DNA of 64,000 nucleotides from Gammaproteobacteria bacterium. Lineage in GTDB: Bacteria; Pseudomonadota; Gammaproteobacteria; Pseudomonadales; Pseudohongiellaceae. Shown here piece after piece: positions 11,352 to 20,937 of the stretch. Positions within the stretch are counted from its first letter, which is position 1; each line of letters starts with the position of its first letter. Where the stretch lies: positions 1 through 64,000 of the forward strand of contig BPDI01000007.1 of NCBI GenBank assembly GCA_019654215.1, written 5' to 3'. Both the position numbers and the translations under genes were made by a program. The notes beneath the pieces are model-generated. The model was given only the letters and a program-made list of their open reading frames with translations, was not told the origin of the DNA and searched no databases.

Positions 11352-11389
11352 AAATAAGAAAGCCGAGCTAATGCTCGGCTTTCTTATTT
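11352..11389 (+). terminator. Rho-independent terminator of pal
   Basis: Perfect 17-bp inverted repeat (11352-11368 and 11373-11389) with a 4-base TAAT loop, GC core AGCCGAGC and GCTCGGCT, followed by a T-rich end. It starts ten bases after the pal stop. Because the flanks are A/T symmetric, it can also serve the leftward esterase gene that ends at 11407. Confidence 0.92.
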
Positions 11390-11406
11390 ATACTGAGTTA
11401 CTAGAA

Positions 11407-12366
11407 TTAAAGCTGGCTGAGTCTTTCTGCAATTTCCCGTATTAATTCCATACCTGCAGGAATGCCTCCCGCAAAAGAAATGAAACCATGAATCATGTCT
11501 GCGTAACAAACGTGCTCCACTAGCACTCCGTGTTCAACTAAACTATCTGCGAAAGCCTTGCCCTCGTCTCGTAATGGATCAAAGCCCGCCGTGATTACAA
11601 AAGCCGGCGATAACCCTTGCAAATCTCTTTCTAAAAACAGTAGCTCCGCATCTTTTGCCTGCTCTGGAGTTTCCAAGTAATGAGAGCGAAACCAACTCAT
11701 ACTCTTTTTTGTTAAGAAATATCCTGTAGAAAATTCTTCAACAGATGGATAACTCATTGACAGGTCAACCGAGGGATAAATAAGAATCTCATAGATAGGT
11801 GTGGGATAGTTTTCTTTTTTACAGAGTAACTCCACACCTATAGTTAGATTTCCACCAGCACTGTCGCCGCCGATTGCAATTTTTTCTGAATTTATGCCAA
11901 GTTCTTCTGCGTTTTCTCGCACCCATTTATAAGCATCGAATCCGTCTCGATGTATTCCTTTTATCTTATTATCCGGTGCCAAAAGATACTCCACCGATAT
12001 CGCAATGCAGCGGCTTTTCGCAGCTATGTGTTGAACTACCGTATCGTATTGTTCGACATCACCAAGAACGAATCCGCCACCATGATAAAAAACGAAACCA
12101 GTATTGGATCCTTCTTTCCAACCAAAAGGCCGATAGATGCGTATAGTCAGTGAGCCCGAGCTAATAGGGATTTCTCTTTCTTCTATGCTTTCTAATTGAA
12201 TTGGATTAGGAGCAAAAGGATTTCCCCTTTGTCTTCGAAAGGCTCTAGCCTCCTCTGGCGTGCCATCCTCTATCTGATGCAACCTGGCCGAAGCATCGGC
12301 GACTTTTTGCGCTATAGGATCGAGTTCATCAGCGCGCATGGCCTCAGCACTTCTCAATATATTCAT
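11407..12366 (-). CDS. Alpha/beta hydrolase, hormone-sensitive-lipase (HSL) family esterase
   Basis: 319 residues, intact, no signal peptide. HSL-family landmarks: oxyanion hole FYHGGGFVLGD, nucleophile elbow GGDSAGGNL, catalytic Asp in TAGFDPLRDEG and catalytic His in DMIHGFISFAGG. Members hydrolyse short-chain esters or cleave lactones; steroid and terpenoid catabolic clusters often include one. Nine bases separate its start from the end of the DUF4105 gene upstream on the same strand, so they may be co-transcribed. Substrate unknown. Confidence 0.88.
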   Translation of the reverse strand: MNILRSAEAMRADELDPIAQKVADASARLHQIEDGTPEEARAFRRQRGNPFAPNPIQLESIEEREIPISSGSLTIRIYRPFGWKEGSNTGFVFYHGGGFVLGDVEQYDTVVQHIAAKSRCIAISVEYLLAPDNKIKGIHRDGFDAYKWVRENAEELGINSEKIAIGGDSAGGNLTIGVELLCKKENYPTPIYEILIYPSVDLSMSYPSVEEFSTGYFLTKKSMSWFRSHYLETPEQAKDAELLFLERDLQGLSPAFVITAGFDPLRDEGKAFADSLVEHGVLVEHVCYADMIHGFISFAGGIPAGMELIREIAERLSQL

Positions 12367-12375
12367 TACAATCTC

Positions 12376-13736
12376 TTAGATAAACGTATTCTTTGGTTTT
12401 TCCGGTTCGAAACCAACAAGCCAAATTAGTAAGGTAAATAGAAAAAGTCCCGGCACGACATATAGCGCAATGTTTATAATGGATTGGGCAACCAAACCAA
12501 AGAAGGCAAGCACTACATAAAGCACCATCACTAATACGTGAGTAAGTAAGTAGTAATTAATAAATGGTGCGCTATTGTTCGTCATGGGCCACGGCTTACA
12601 AAAGAAGAACCAACGCAGCGTTACTGCGATTGCTAATATGTCCGTAGGCCAGAAAAGTAAAAGGTTTACATTGTGGTGCGTATCGATGTGGTCAGAGACA
12701 AACCAACTTCCCAACATTAAGATGCCGTAAATACCACTAAAAGATGCGGTTAATAATCCAAGCAATCCAAGAATTCGAAAATTTATTCCAGCAGCTCTAA
12801 ATCCCATGCGGGAATGAGTTGCATAATAGGATTGTGGAATACGCTTAAGCATTAGCATCAACAGCAACACTGGCGAAACTAATACCAGTGAAGCTAATTG
12901 ATAGGGATTCGAATCTGCAGTGGGCGAAGGATACTCGATGATGACTTGTGGATCTGATAACAGCATTAACTGTTCATCGTTTTCCGCCACATCGGAACGA
13001 ACTTGCAGTAAGCGATCACGAAATTGCAAAGGCAGGAACATGTCTTCCCATTCGGTCATTTTCCGGTCGATGTTGCTGTTCATTAGAACATCTAAGGAAA
13101 AAGCAATTAGCCCAACAGATTCGTAGTGAGCCTGCACTTGATCACGGAAAGTGACATTGGTTTCGTCTACATACTGTCGACTGACTCTTCCCGAGAGAGC
13201 CTCATCCAAATAATCTCTAATTCGAGTAGTACAATTATCAAAGAAGTATTGATACGCATATTCAACATTGGCGGGCTCTAAGTTCCACATCAATCTACGA
13301 TAAAGTTGTTCTTTCTGCGGGTTTGTGAGATTAATTCGATCCTGCCAGACAGTTCTTTCCTGAAAACGGTAATTGGAAAATTCCTGGCTGGTCGGATTAG
13401 TCACTAGTTCGTAATTCATTATTCCTTTGAAAAAATTCCAGGAAAAACTTACCGGCCCCCCGCTGAGACTGAAGTAACCCCAACTAAATACCATGTCGGT
13501 ATTGTTGCTTTCATCGAATACCCGCAGAGCGGTATGGCCAAAGTTGTCCCAAACCGCATCCCCCACATCGACGGTTATCAGATAGAAATGCACACCGCTC
13601 ATATCTGCAGGCACCGAGTACTCTGCCAGATTAACGTCCTGGGCGTTAAGGATGGATTAAATACCAGCAAGCCGGCAACAGTGAAGTAAAACCAGAGATT
13701 TAGAAAGCGAGCGGGCGTGCAACTACGTGTTGTCAT
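12376..13736 (-). CDS. DUF4105 domain membrane protein, frameshift in the signal-peptide region
   Basis: The conserved domain starts near VHFYLITVDVGDAVWDNFGHTALRV, with WGYFSL, YELVTNPTSQEFSNYRF and a conserved Cys in FFDNCTTRIRDYLD, all typical of DUF4105 (an Lnb-like periplasmic domain with a possible Cys-based catalytic site). After it come about five hydrophobic helices, the last ending close to the C-terminus. The open frame begins at 13614, but a better start is ATG 13736: it encodes a signal peptide (FLNLWFYFTVAGLLVFNPSL) that joins AQDVNLAEYSVPADM after one missing base near 13655. That gives about 453 residues. Function unknown; the family is thought to act on the envelope or peptidoglycan-linked material. 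Confidence 0.8.
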
Positions 13737-14200
13737 TTTGTCCTGCGATCCATCGCGCAGCAATCACTGCACGAGTGCGGAAAGCTGAATCTTATCAAAG
13801 ATTTACTTCAGATCAAGTCGCTGATTTCTAGGAGGTTTCTTTCCCTCAAATCCCTTCAGATGGATATCGCGATAAAATAAAAAATCCCCACTCCCTATCC
13901 GCCATATGGGTGAGTGGGGATCCACGGAAAAAATGTCGGTGCTAAACAGGACAATAAGATGTGGGTTATGCGAGGAATGCCTGCTTTGCCTAACTATTCC
14001 GTTAATGACAAAAGAGTACCGGCCTGAGGCTGAACAGAATCTTAATAAAGCTTAAGTAACCGCCAACCCCCGCGCGCTGAGCAACTAATCACTACCTAAG
14101 ATTGTTAGATTGTGATGACGGTTATGTTGTACTAAATAGCAGTGTTGCAAAAGGAAACGGAGGAACGTTTCAACTATTGAATTACCCAAAAAATATAGAA
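13737..14200. other. Intergenic stretch with a terminator
   Basis: 464 bases between the DUF4105 gene start and the end of the epimerase gene. Apart from the terminator hairpin at 13884-13921 I find no coding frame of credible length and no RNA gene. The part nearest 13737 should carry the promoter of the DUF4105 gene. Confidence 0.4.
13884..13921 (-). terminator. Rho-independent terminator, leftward
   Basis: Ten-base inverted repeat ATCCCCACTC (13884-13893) and GAGTGGGGAT (13912-13921). Read on the minus strand, the second arm runs straight into a TTTTTTATTTT tract. It lies about 280 bases beyond the stop of the epimerase gene and would end leftward transcripts coming from it. Confidence 0.8.
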
Positions 14201-15296
14201 TCAAGGATGTCGGTTTTTCCAGGCGGTAATTATTTCTCGCTCTCGGTCGCGGGATAAGCCAGCTCGACGATTCTCTCTTTCTTCTGTAGGTCGGGATTTA
14301 TCCCACTCAAGAGTATCTTGAGCAGTTTGTTCGATACTACGGAAAGTCAAACCTGCATTAAGCGCGCGCTCGATGCTGACATAGGAAAGGCATCACCGGG
14401 TATCCAAGTTGGCATGTCGCTCCAGGGAGCAACGTTCTGCTCTTCAAAGAACCTTCTGGAATCCAGGTTAAAACATAATCCTTTCTACTCCCGCCCCTAT
14501 CGAGAAAGCATGGTACTCATGGTCATGCGAAAATTTGGACCAGTAGCATTAAAGTCCCTGCAACCCGACCCTCAGCCAGCCTAACAATCCATTCGAAAGA
14601 TCGCGTTGATCGATTATTTGATTGGCATGGTTCGGATTTCCCGGTCCCAATACCTCACCTCCTTCATCGAGACGCACTGGCCAATAAGTAAATCTATCGT
14701 CGGATCACCGGGGCCTACAATTAGCCCAGGTCTTACTACTGTGCAGCGATCCGGAAACGCATCATGGACAATGTCTTCACACAGCGCTTTCATTAAACCA
14801 AAAGGGCATCATCTCGATCGTTTCCCTCCCTCCGGTGGACGCAGGCGTTCATAATCTTCATAATCATTGGCTCAAAGACGAGGCGCTGCCAATTGTCGTA
14901 ACCAAACCCTTCAGCGGAGTAAGCAGAGATAGAAGAAACAATGATGTAGTGTTCAACTACATGTCTGAATAGTTCCGTACTGGTTTGCACCCAACGATAA
15001 TCCTGCGCATTGTTATCCAGGGTGATGTCCCAGGATCTCCCAATTAATGCGTCGTGATTGTCGTTACGATCTCCTATAAGGTGCTCAACTCCAGGAATAT
15101 CGAGCCGCCTATTTCCACGAGAAAAAATTGATACCTCGTGACCTCGAGAAACTGCGTATTGCACCATGTGCGGACCAATAAATCCGGTGCCGCCCAGCAC
15201 TAAAATTTTTAGAGGCGACTGTGCATGTGCAGGTAGATTTAGTCCCGCTGCAGCAAGGCCAACCAATTTCATAAAATCTCTACGTGAATTCTTCAT
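14201..15296 (-). pseudogene. Tat-exported NAD-dependent epimerase/dehydratase, frame-broken
   Basis: The N-terminus is a twin-arginine signal (NSRRDFMKLVGLAAAGLNLP) followed by the Rossmann motif ILVLGGTGFIGPHMVQYA and IFSRGN, the hallmark of a secreted SDR-epimerase family. The open frame runs 167 residues. Beyond it, expected pieces occur in other frames: RPGLIVGPGDPT near 14700-14740, and AGLTFRSIEQTAQDTLEWDK to the stop at 14201. Total about 365 residues, the family length. At least three shifts are needed between 14380 and 14830. The substrate of this exported family is unknown. Confidence 0.7.
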
Positions 15297-15761
15297 TTAC
15301 TTCTCTTTTTAGTTAAATTCTCTTTAACTTGTGCTTAAAGCGCTTTCATTGTCTCCTGGGTTTTGCTTACCGTTTTCGAGTTTCGAAGAGTTACAGATAA
15401 CTGGCTCACTATTTTTTCTGTACTAGCTGCTAGCTTGGATCTGCCGATTACATCGGGTGCCAACGATAGTATACAATTCGCCTGCAAGGAAACCTGTTTT
15501 GTTTTTGTCTTCCGTTCTACTACCAGCTTCTTATTAATCTTAATATTGGCAAAAAGGTAGTGCAGAGTCTTCCTTTTTTGTTGAGAACTAGCAATTCTCG
15601 ATTACGATTCGAACTTCAAACTTAGATACAATCATCACTTTAGGTGCAAATCCCTTTGCTGTAGGTTTGCGCTCATGCGGCTATATTGATCTATTACCGC
15701 AATAAAATATTGTAGACAGAAAAAAGGCCGGCAGAGCCGGCCTTTTAAAACCACTAAATCT
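15297..15761. other. Intergenic stretch, no supported gene
   Basis: 465 bases between the epimerase start and the secreted-protein stop. It is AT-rich. The longest open frame (15363-15560, plus strand) has no recognisable sequence, ribosome site or codon bias, so I do not call it. The only structure seen is the terminator at 15722-15746. Confidence 0.4.
15722..15746 (-). terminator. Rho-independent terminator of the secreted PDLxGxW protein gene
   Basis: Perfect 11-bp stem AAAAGGCCGGC (15722-15732) and GCCGGCCTTTT (15736-15746) with a 3-base loop, ending in T-tracts on both strands. It lies 16 bases beyond the stop of the leftward gene at 15762. Confidence 0.92.
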
Positions 15762-16739
15762 CTATTGAGAGTTTTCCGCTTCGCGCTGCTCAGTCATTCT
15801 TTCTCCGCGTAAGATATTAATCATGCCGTAGTTTCCTTCGTGACATGCGTACTCATAAAGCTGACCATCAACCTTAGACATAGGAATCATTACTGTGATT
15901 CTGTCTTTAAAAGTAGCAGGATCTTCGACAGTAAATTCATATTCAACTGTGTAAGGGCCGGTTCGAGTAAAGCGTTCAGTTAATAATTTGTTTTCTGCGG
16001 TTCCATACACTCCGAAGCTTTGAGTAAACCTATTGAAATTGCGAGTTTCAACAATCAATGTATCGCCATCCCAGTAGCCGCGAGAATCACCAGTCCATAA
16101 TCGAATATCGTCAGTTAAGCTTGCATCACTAGCGATAGGAACTATACGGGCATCGTGAATCATTTCTGTCATGATCACTACAGTGTGTTGGTTTTGGAAA
16201 ATTTGTACATTGTTGTTGTACAGATTAGGTGTAAAAGGAGGTCCTGAGTTGAAACCAACGATGCAACGCTCGGACAAACCTCGATCTTCAGGCCCATCTT
16301 TGGCAATACCACCCACAACCATACGAACCGGTCGTTCACCTGGCTCATCGGGACCAAGGCCACCAACTTGTACTGGAACACCTTCTTGGGTTTCAGGAAG
16401 TCGTCCATTTTCTGGATAAGTAATTAGAGAAGTTCGGTTATCACCGTTCTCACCCATCTCTACCCAGAATGTGTTGTAACCACCAACACCAATGTTGTTA
16501 ATCGCCTCAAGGCCAGCTTCAGTCTGGCTAGCAAGCGCAGTAATTTCTTCATCCGTAAGGAATTGCTTGTCGCCGAAGAATGCTGGTCGCTCCAATGGGA
16601 TTACCGAGCTAAAATTCCACACACCTTGTAGGTCAGGATGGCCCCATTCTGTGCGTGGCGCGATGTCATCGTCTTGTGCTTGCGCGATTCCTGCAAAAAG
16701 AACTGTTGCCACTGCAAGAGTTAGTACGCGTATTTTCAT
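15762..16739 (-). CDS. Secreted protein of unknown function (PDLxGxW family)
   Basis: 325 residues from ATG 16739, chosen over the longer open frame (to 16832) because it gives a clean signal peptide (RVLTLAVATVLFAGIAQAQ, AxA cleavage) and is preceded by a G-rich ribosome site. The mature protein starts with TEWGHPDLQGVWNFSSV and has the pattern YWDGDTLIVETRNFNR, KLLTERFTRTG and EYEFTVEDPATF, a set of motifs shared with the shorter protein at 44676-45422. No catalytic signature I recognise. Likely periplasmic or secreted. Monocistronic, with a strong terminator. These proteins are common in marine gammaproteobacteria and Acidobacteria but uncharacterised as far as I know. Confidence 0.82.
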   Translation of the reverse strand: MKIRVLTLAVATVLFAGIAQAQDDDIAPRTEWGHPDLQGVWNFSSVIPLERPAFFGDKQFLTDEEITALASQTEAGLEAINNIGVGGYNTFWVEMGENGDNRTSLITYPENGRLPETQEGVPVQVGGLGPDEPGERPVRMVVGGIAKDGPEDRGLSERCIVGFNSGPPFTPNLYNNNVQIFQNQHTVVIMTEMIHDARIVPIASDASLTDDIRLWTGDSRGYWDGDTLIVETRNFNRFTQSFGVYGTAENKLLTERFTRTGPYTVEYEFTVEDPATFKDRITVMIPMSKVDGQLYEYACHEGNYGMINILRGERMTEQREAENSQ

Positions 16740-16898
16740 CGTAACCCCCCTAATTCGTAAAAACGAGGTAGAACAAGCGGGGTAGTTTACAGTAATTACG
16801 TGGCCTGCGCTTAATGAAGTTGAATAAAGCAAACGAACTACTAGCTCTCCGGATCAAAGCCAGAAGATTTGAGTTGATGATTTTGTTAGTTGCAGCAA

Positions 16899-17286
16899 TC
16901 AAGCCTTTTTATTCTTTTTTCTTACCTTACTCCTAGGTTTTTTCTTTGCTGCAGCCCTCAGCGCCGCATCAAATCCCTTGTTAGCCCACTCCGCCATAAA
17001 ATTCGGCGCTATCCATCGCTTCTTCTGGTGCCTGCAAATAACCAAGATTCATTTTTTTACCGGCTTTATCGTAAGTAAATGGTTCTAATCCAAGCTCTTC
17101 AAATTCTGATCGGGTTTCTTCATCTACTTTTATGTAATAAACATTATCTGATATCAGTCCGAACATCAGACCTTCCAAAAAAATTCCGAATCCACCAAAC
17201 ATACGTTTTGAATAAACCGGTCCAATACATAGAGATAAGTCCACTATGTGTTCAGCGAATTCTTTTTCTTCTTGAGATATAGGCAT
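16899..17286 (-). CDS. TfoX/Sxy N-terminal domain protein, C-terminal frameshift
   Basis: Small TfoX_N protein: VYSKRMFGGFGIFLEGLMFG, YIKVDEETRSEFEELG and PFTYDKAGKKMNLGYLQAPE are typical. The open frame ends at 16981, but dropping one T from the TTTT run near 16998 restores FMAEWANKGFDAALRAAAKK and a very basic tail rich in Lys and Arg, with the stop at 16899. That gives about 128 residues. TfoX regulates competence genes in Haemophilus and Vibrio through its full two-domain form. Single-domain versions like this have no proven role; the basic tail suggests nucleic-acid contact. It diverges from the ThDP enzyme gene. Confidence 0.8.
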
Positions 17287-17350
17287 GATTGAATGCTATG
17301 ATAGCTAGCCGTTAAGCACTTTGTAATTTCAGCAAAGAGAAAACAATAGC

Positions 17351-18919
17351 ATGAATGGAGCAACAGCACTGATAAATACTCTTGCCGATTGTGGCGTTGA
17401 GTTTTGTATTGCAAATCCCGGCACTTCTGAAATGCATTTAGTCCAGGCACTGGATGCAGTACCACGAGTTAAATCAGTACTTGCATTATTTGAAGGCGTA
17501 TGTACCGGTGCAGCTGATGGTATTGGCCGTATGACCGGCAAGCCTGCTGCTACGCTTCTTCATCTTGGTCCGGGTATGGCCAATGGTATTGCCAATTTGC
17601 ATAATGCCAGACGGGCCAACTCACCCATGATTAATATTGTTGGCAATCATCCAAATTTTCATGTGGGTCACGATGCTCCTCTAACATCGGATATCGATAC
17701 CCTGGCCTGTAATTTTTCATGTTGGATTAAGTCTGAGTGCACTGCAGACTCTTTAGCGCAAGATGGGGCAGATGCCTATACCGCAACTCTAAGGCAGTCC
17801 ACTGGATCCACAGGCCAGATTGCAACTTTAATAATGGGAGCTGATGCCGCTTGGGGAGAATGTGACGGTCCGGCGATTCCAAATGCCTTGCCTCAAAGAT
17901 CCAAAGTAAATGAATCGGCGGTTGAGAGTGTCGCAAGTGTGATCGAAAAAAATGGCAGCACTACTGCAATTCTTTTGGAACATCATGGAAGCGAACAGGC
18001 TTCGATGATAGCGGCAAGCAAAATTACCACGAAGTATGGTTGCAGAATGTATAACGGTACCTTTCCAGCCAGAGTCGATGGTGGCCCCGGTAGAGTGAAG
18101 ATCGATCGCCTGCCCTATTTCCCCGAACATGTATTCGCTACTTTAGATGGTGTTAACAATCTTATTCTTGTAGGTGGTTCGATTCCCGTCAGTTTTTTCG
18201 CTTACAAAGGCCAACCTGCTCAATTAATTCCCGAAGGATGCAAAGTCACAAGACTTTCTTATGTGGAAGAAGATGCAATCGATGCAATGGAAAGACTCGC
18301 TGATAGGTTAGGCGCGAGCAATGAGGCTGTCACTACTTTCGAAAAACAAGAAATAGATAAGCCTAGCGGCGAACTGAATACAAAAATCATTGTGCAATCT
18401 ATTGCAGCTACACTTCCTGAAGATGTAGTCATTTGTACCGACTCAGGTGGAGGAGTTGCAGCTTACCCACTCTGTCAAAGCACATCACAGAATACCTGGC
18501 TGAGCCTTACCGGTGGAGCGATTGGCCAAGGTGGGCCTTGTTCAGTAGGCGCAGCACTCGCTTGTCCCGGACAAAGAGTACTGGCCATGTTAGGTGATGG
18601 CGGCGCTGCTTATACGATTCAAGCCCTGTGGACTCAAGCACGAGAAAATCAAGATGTAACAACAGTAATTTTTGCCAATAATTCTTACAATATTCTCGAC
18701 GTGGAGTACGGCCGTCTTGGCGTTACCGAAGTGGGAGAAATCGCCGCGAGCCTTTTCGACATCGGCAACCCTTCCATCGATTGGGTTGCTCTAGCCAGGG
18801 GATTTGGCGTACCCGGTGGCAAAGCAGACACCGGTGAAGAATTGTGTGCACTCCTAGAAAAAAGTTATACAACACCTGGTCCGTTTATCATCCAAGCTAA
18901 CGGTGAGATTAAGCGTTAG
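17351..18919 (+). CDS. Thiamine-diphosphate-dependent enzyme, acetolactate synthase large-subunit-like
   Basis: 522 residues, intact. N-terminal pyrimidine-binding domain: FCIANPGTSEMHLVQALD, the activating Glu in LALFEGVCTGAADGIGRMTG, and GPGMANGIANLHNARRANSP. A central domain follows, then the ThDP-binding domain with the GDG...NN signature: MLGDGGAAYTIQALW and IFANNSYNIL. This is the acetolactate synthase / benzoylformate decarboxylase superfamily, but the sequence differs from biosynthetic IlvB and no ilvN or small-subunit gene is near, so a catabolic 2-oxo-acid decarboxylase or carboligase is more likely. It converges with a sodium:solute symporter gene, overlapping by 11 bases at the 3 prime ends. 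Confidence 0.82.
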   Translation: MNGATALINTLADCGVEFCIANPGTSEMHLVQALDAVPRVKSVLALFEGVCTGAADGIGRMTGKPAATLLHLGPGMANGIANLHNARRANSPMINIVGNHPNFHVGHDAPLTSDIDTLACNFSCWIKSECTADSLAQDGADAYTATLRQSTGSTGQIATLIMGADAAWGECDGPAIPNALPQRSKVNESAVESVASVIEKNGSTTAILLEHHGSEQASMIAASKITTKYGCRMYNGTFPARVDGGPGRVKIDRLPYFPEHVFATLDGVNNLILVGGSIPVSFFAYKGQPAQLIPEGCKVTRLSYVEEDAIDAMERLADRLGASNEAVTTFEKQEIDKPSGELNTKIIVQSIAATLPEDVVICTDSGGGVAAYPLCQSTSQNTWLSLTGGAIGQGGPCSVGAALACPGQRVLAMLGDGGAAYTIQALWTQARENQDVTTVIFANNSYNILDVEYGRLGVTEVGEIAASLFDIGNPSIDWVALARGFGVPGGKADTGEELCALLEKSYTTPGPFIIQANGEIKR

Positions 18920-20468
18920 CCTCTTCGTTAGTCCATTTAAAGTTCTTTTGTATTCGACCAAGCGTGCGGTAAAAAACGTCCTTATGCTCATTCGCTTTCA
19001 CATCGTTTGGAAAAATGAAAGTGAATAGCGGGACAACAATCATGGGGAAGATAAAAGTTGCGAAGGCTGGATCGGTCCATGCACCAAACTGGGTATAAAA
19101 CTCATGATAGAACTGCGCGAATCCACCGACATCTGCGTTCTCAGGCCCATCGAATAACACATTAAACAACCACATTACTAAACCACCGGCAAAACCGGAT
19201 GCCATACCATAGAACGCAGCCTTCTCAGAAGTTCTTTTCCAATAGATAACAAATCCAACTGCGACAGCAGGTGGAACTACCATAGCAAAACCAATTAATA
19301 CTAATCCAAGAACCGACGTGATATTTCCTAACCAGGCAATTAATGCGGCAATAGTTCCATAGATTACTGCAACAACTTTGTACCAGCGCAACTGCTTCTG
19401 TTCCGAAAAGTTTTTCGAAGCCGGAATCCAGTCATTTACAAACATGGTTGAACTGGCCAACAAGATTGGAGCACCGGATGAAATAACCGCAGCTAGAACT
19501 GCTGCAAGGGCAATGCCACCGAGAATTTCTCCACCATCGATAGCAAGCTGAGCGATATTCAGATAGCTACTTAATCCAGCATCGGAGCCATAAGCTGCCA
19601 TAGTTAAAATCCCAATAAAGCCTGCTACCAGAGGCATGGCGGCAGCGATCAGGCCGGCAAAGAAAAATCCGGGAACCAGCGCATCTTCGGATTTTGCAGA
19701 CGAAGCATAGTTCGCATATACCGAAGCCGCAGGTGTGTGAATCGTTGCAGAAATAAACATTGCAATAATGGTGGCGAATCCAATTCCAGTGAAACTCCAC
19801 CAGGCAACTTCATTGCGGTTAGAAGCTGCCAGATTTTCAGATGTCCGTTCTACAACCACGCTCCAACCGCCAATATCATTCATGGCAATTAAACCGACGA
19901 GCAGTAGGCCAAAAATAATGACAGAACAATGTACGATATTAGCAAGAGCGGTTCCTTTTAATCCGCCGAACACAGTGAAAGAAATTATTAAGAAAGCTCC
20001 GATGGCAACACCCAGCGGAAAAGGAATTCCAGTGAAACCTGAAACGATGGCACCGATTATGTAGGGCTCAATGATATTAACGATGAAGTATTCCGCCTGA
20101 ACACAAAGACTGGTTAACCACTGGCAGCGGTAAGAACCAAAGCGACGATCGAAAACTTGACCAACACTAACCACCCTAAGCCGGCGATAAGGAATTACAA
20201 AGAACAATCCAACAAGAAAAAGAGCGGCAAAGGAATTAAAGCCATACCACATGTGGCCTATACCTTCGGTGATAACGTCGCCAGCTACACCATAAGTACC
20301 CGCCCCGCCGATTCGAGTTCCGGCTGCCCCGGCAGCGATCATGATTATTCCCAGAGTGCTGCCACCAATTGCCCAATCAGACGCACTGCCTTTCTTGCTG
20401 TTTAAATAAAGGCCAAAGACGACAAAGGCGCCGAGGTAGAGAATGATGACGAGGGAGGTTAGATTCAT
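18909..20468 (-). CDS. Sodium:solute symporter family (SSS) transporter
   Basis: 519 residues with about 13 hydrophobic helices and the SSS pattern: GSASDWAIGG after the first helix, AAGAAGTRIGGAGTYGVAG, YRRLRVVSVGQVFDRRFG, GGLKGTALANIVHC, and the Na-site helix region LAAVISSGAPILLASSTMFVNDW. Inner-membrane Na-coupled importer of an organic solute. The closest general types are proline, pantothenate or carboxylate symporters, but the substrate cannot be assigned. Its stop overlaps the end of the converging ThDP enzyme gene; shared function between convergent neighbours is only a suggestion. Confidence 0.9.
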   Translation of the reverse strand: MNLTSLVIILYLGAFVVFGLYLNSKKGSASDWAIGGSTLGIIMIAAGAAGTRIGGAGTYGVAGDVITEGIGHMWYGFNSFAALFLVGLFFVIPYRRLRVVSVGQVFDRRFGSYRCQWLTSLCVQAEYFIVNIIEPYIIGAIVSGFTGIPFPLGVAIGAFLIISFTVFGGLKGTALANIVHCSVIIFGLLLVGLIAMNDIGGWSVVVERTSENLAASNRNEVAWWSFTGIGFATIIAMFISATIHTPAASVYANYASSAKSEDALVPGFFFAGLIAAAMPLVAGFIGILTMAAYGSDAGLSSYLNIAQLAIDGGEILGGIALAAVLAAVISSGAPILLASSTMFVNDWIPASKNFSEQKQLRWYKVVAVIYGTIAALIAWLGNITSVLGLVLIGFAMVVPPAVAVGFVIYWKRTSEKAAFYGMASGFAGGLVMWLFNVLFDGPENADVGGFAQFYHEFYTQFGAWTDPAFATFIFPMIVVPLFTFIFPNDVKANEHKDVFYRTLGRIQKNFKWTNEEANA

Positions 20469-20632
20469 GCATAGCTCCTGCTACTTTTTACTTTTTAGCC
20501 TGGCTATGCCCTGACTACTATTGACGCATACTATAACAACGAATCATCAAGTATCTATAGGTGCAATGCGATAAGCTACTCACCCGCATTGTTAATCCGT
20601 AGTACAGCTTTTATCGATTGAGGTAGTAAATC

Positions 20633-20937
20633 TTGCAATATGAAACATTAATCTTCGACTTGGACGGCACACCGTCCGATCAGAAATTGGGTTTCGTATA
20701 CTGTATGAACTATGCCTTTGCCAGTTTCGATTATAGACCTAAAGCGGAAAATGTAATCACAAACAATTCCATCACGCTTGGCGATCGCTATGCGGATTTA
20801 ACTGCAGCCCGAGGCAATGAACTCGCAAAGGCTGCTGTGGTGTGGGCTACTGAAGCCTAGAAGAGTTGAGCTCCGAAAATTCAGATCATACCTTCAATAA
20901 TCCAATGGAATTGGCGCGCTCGTTTAGCGGGGATTAA
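20633..20937 (+). pseudogene. HAD-family phosphatase remnant with internal deletion
   Basis: Starts at TTG 20633 with YETLIFDLDGT, the HAD motif I with its nucleophile Asp, then KLGFVYCMNYAFASF. After about 40 residues it jumps straight to GDRYADLTAARGNELA, the motif IV region near the C-terminus. About 120 residues of the cap and motifs II and III, normally present in Gph-like phosphatases of about 215 residues, are missing. A frameshift near 20850 then separates the last conserved stretch (SDHTFNNPMELARSF), which ends at TAA 20937. As it stands it cannot be functional. The internal loss is too large to be a base-calling error but could be an assembly collapse. Confidence 0.72.

Noticed and set aside
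15363-15560. 65-residue open frame in the 15.3-15.7 kb gap
   Set aside because: No ribosome site, no motif and no context; AT-rich chance frame.
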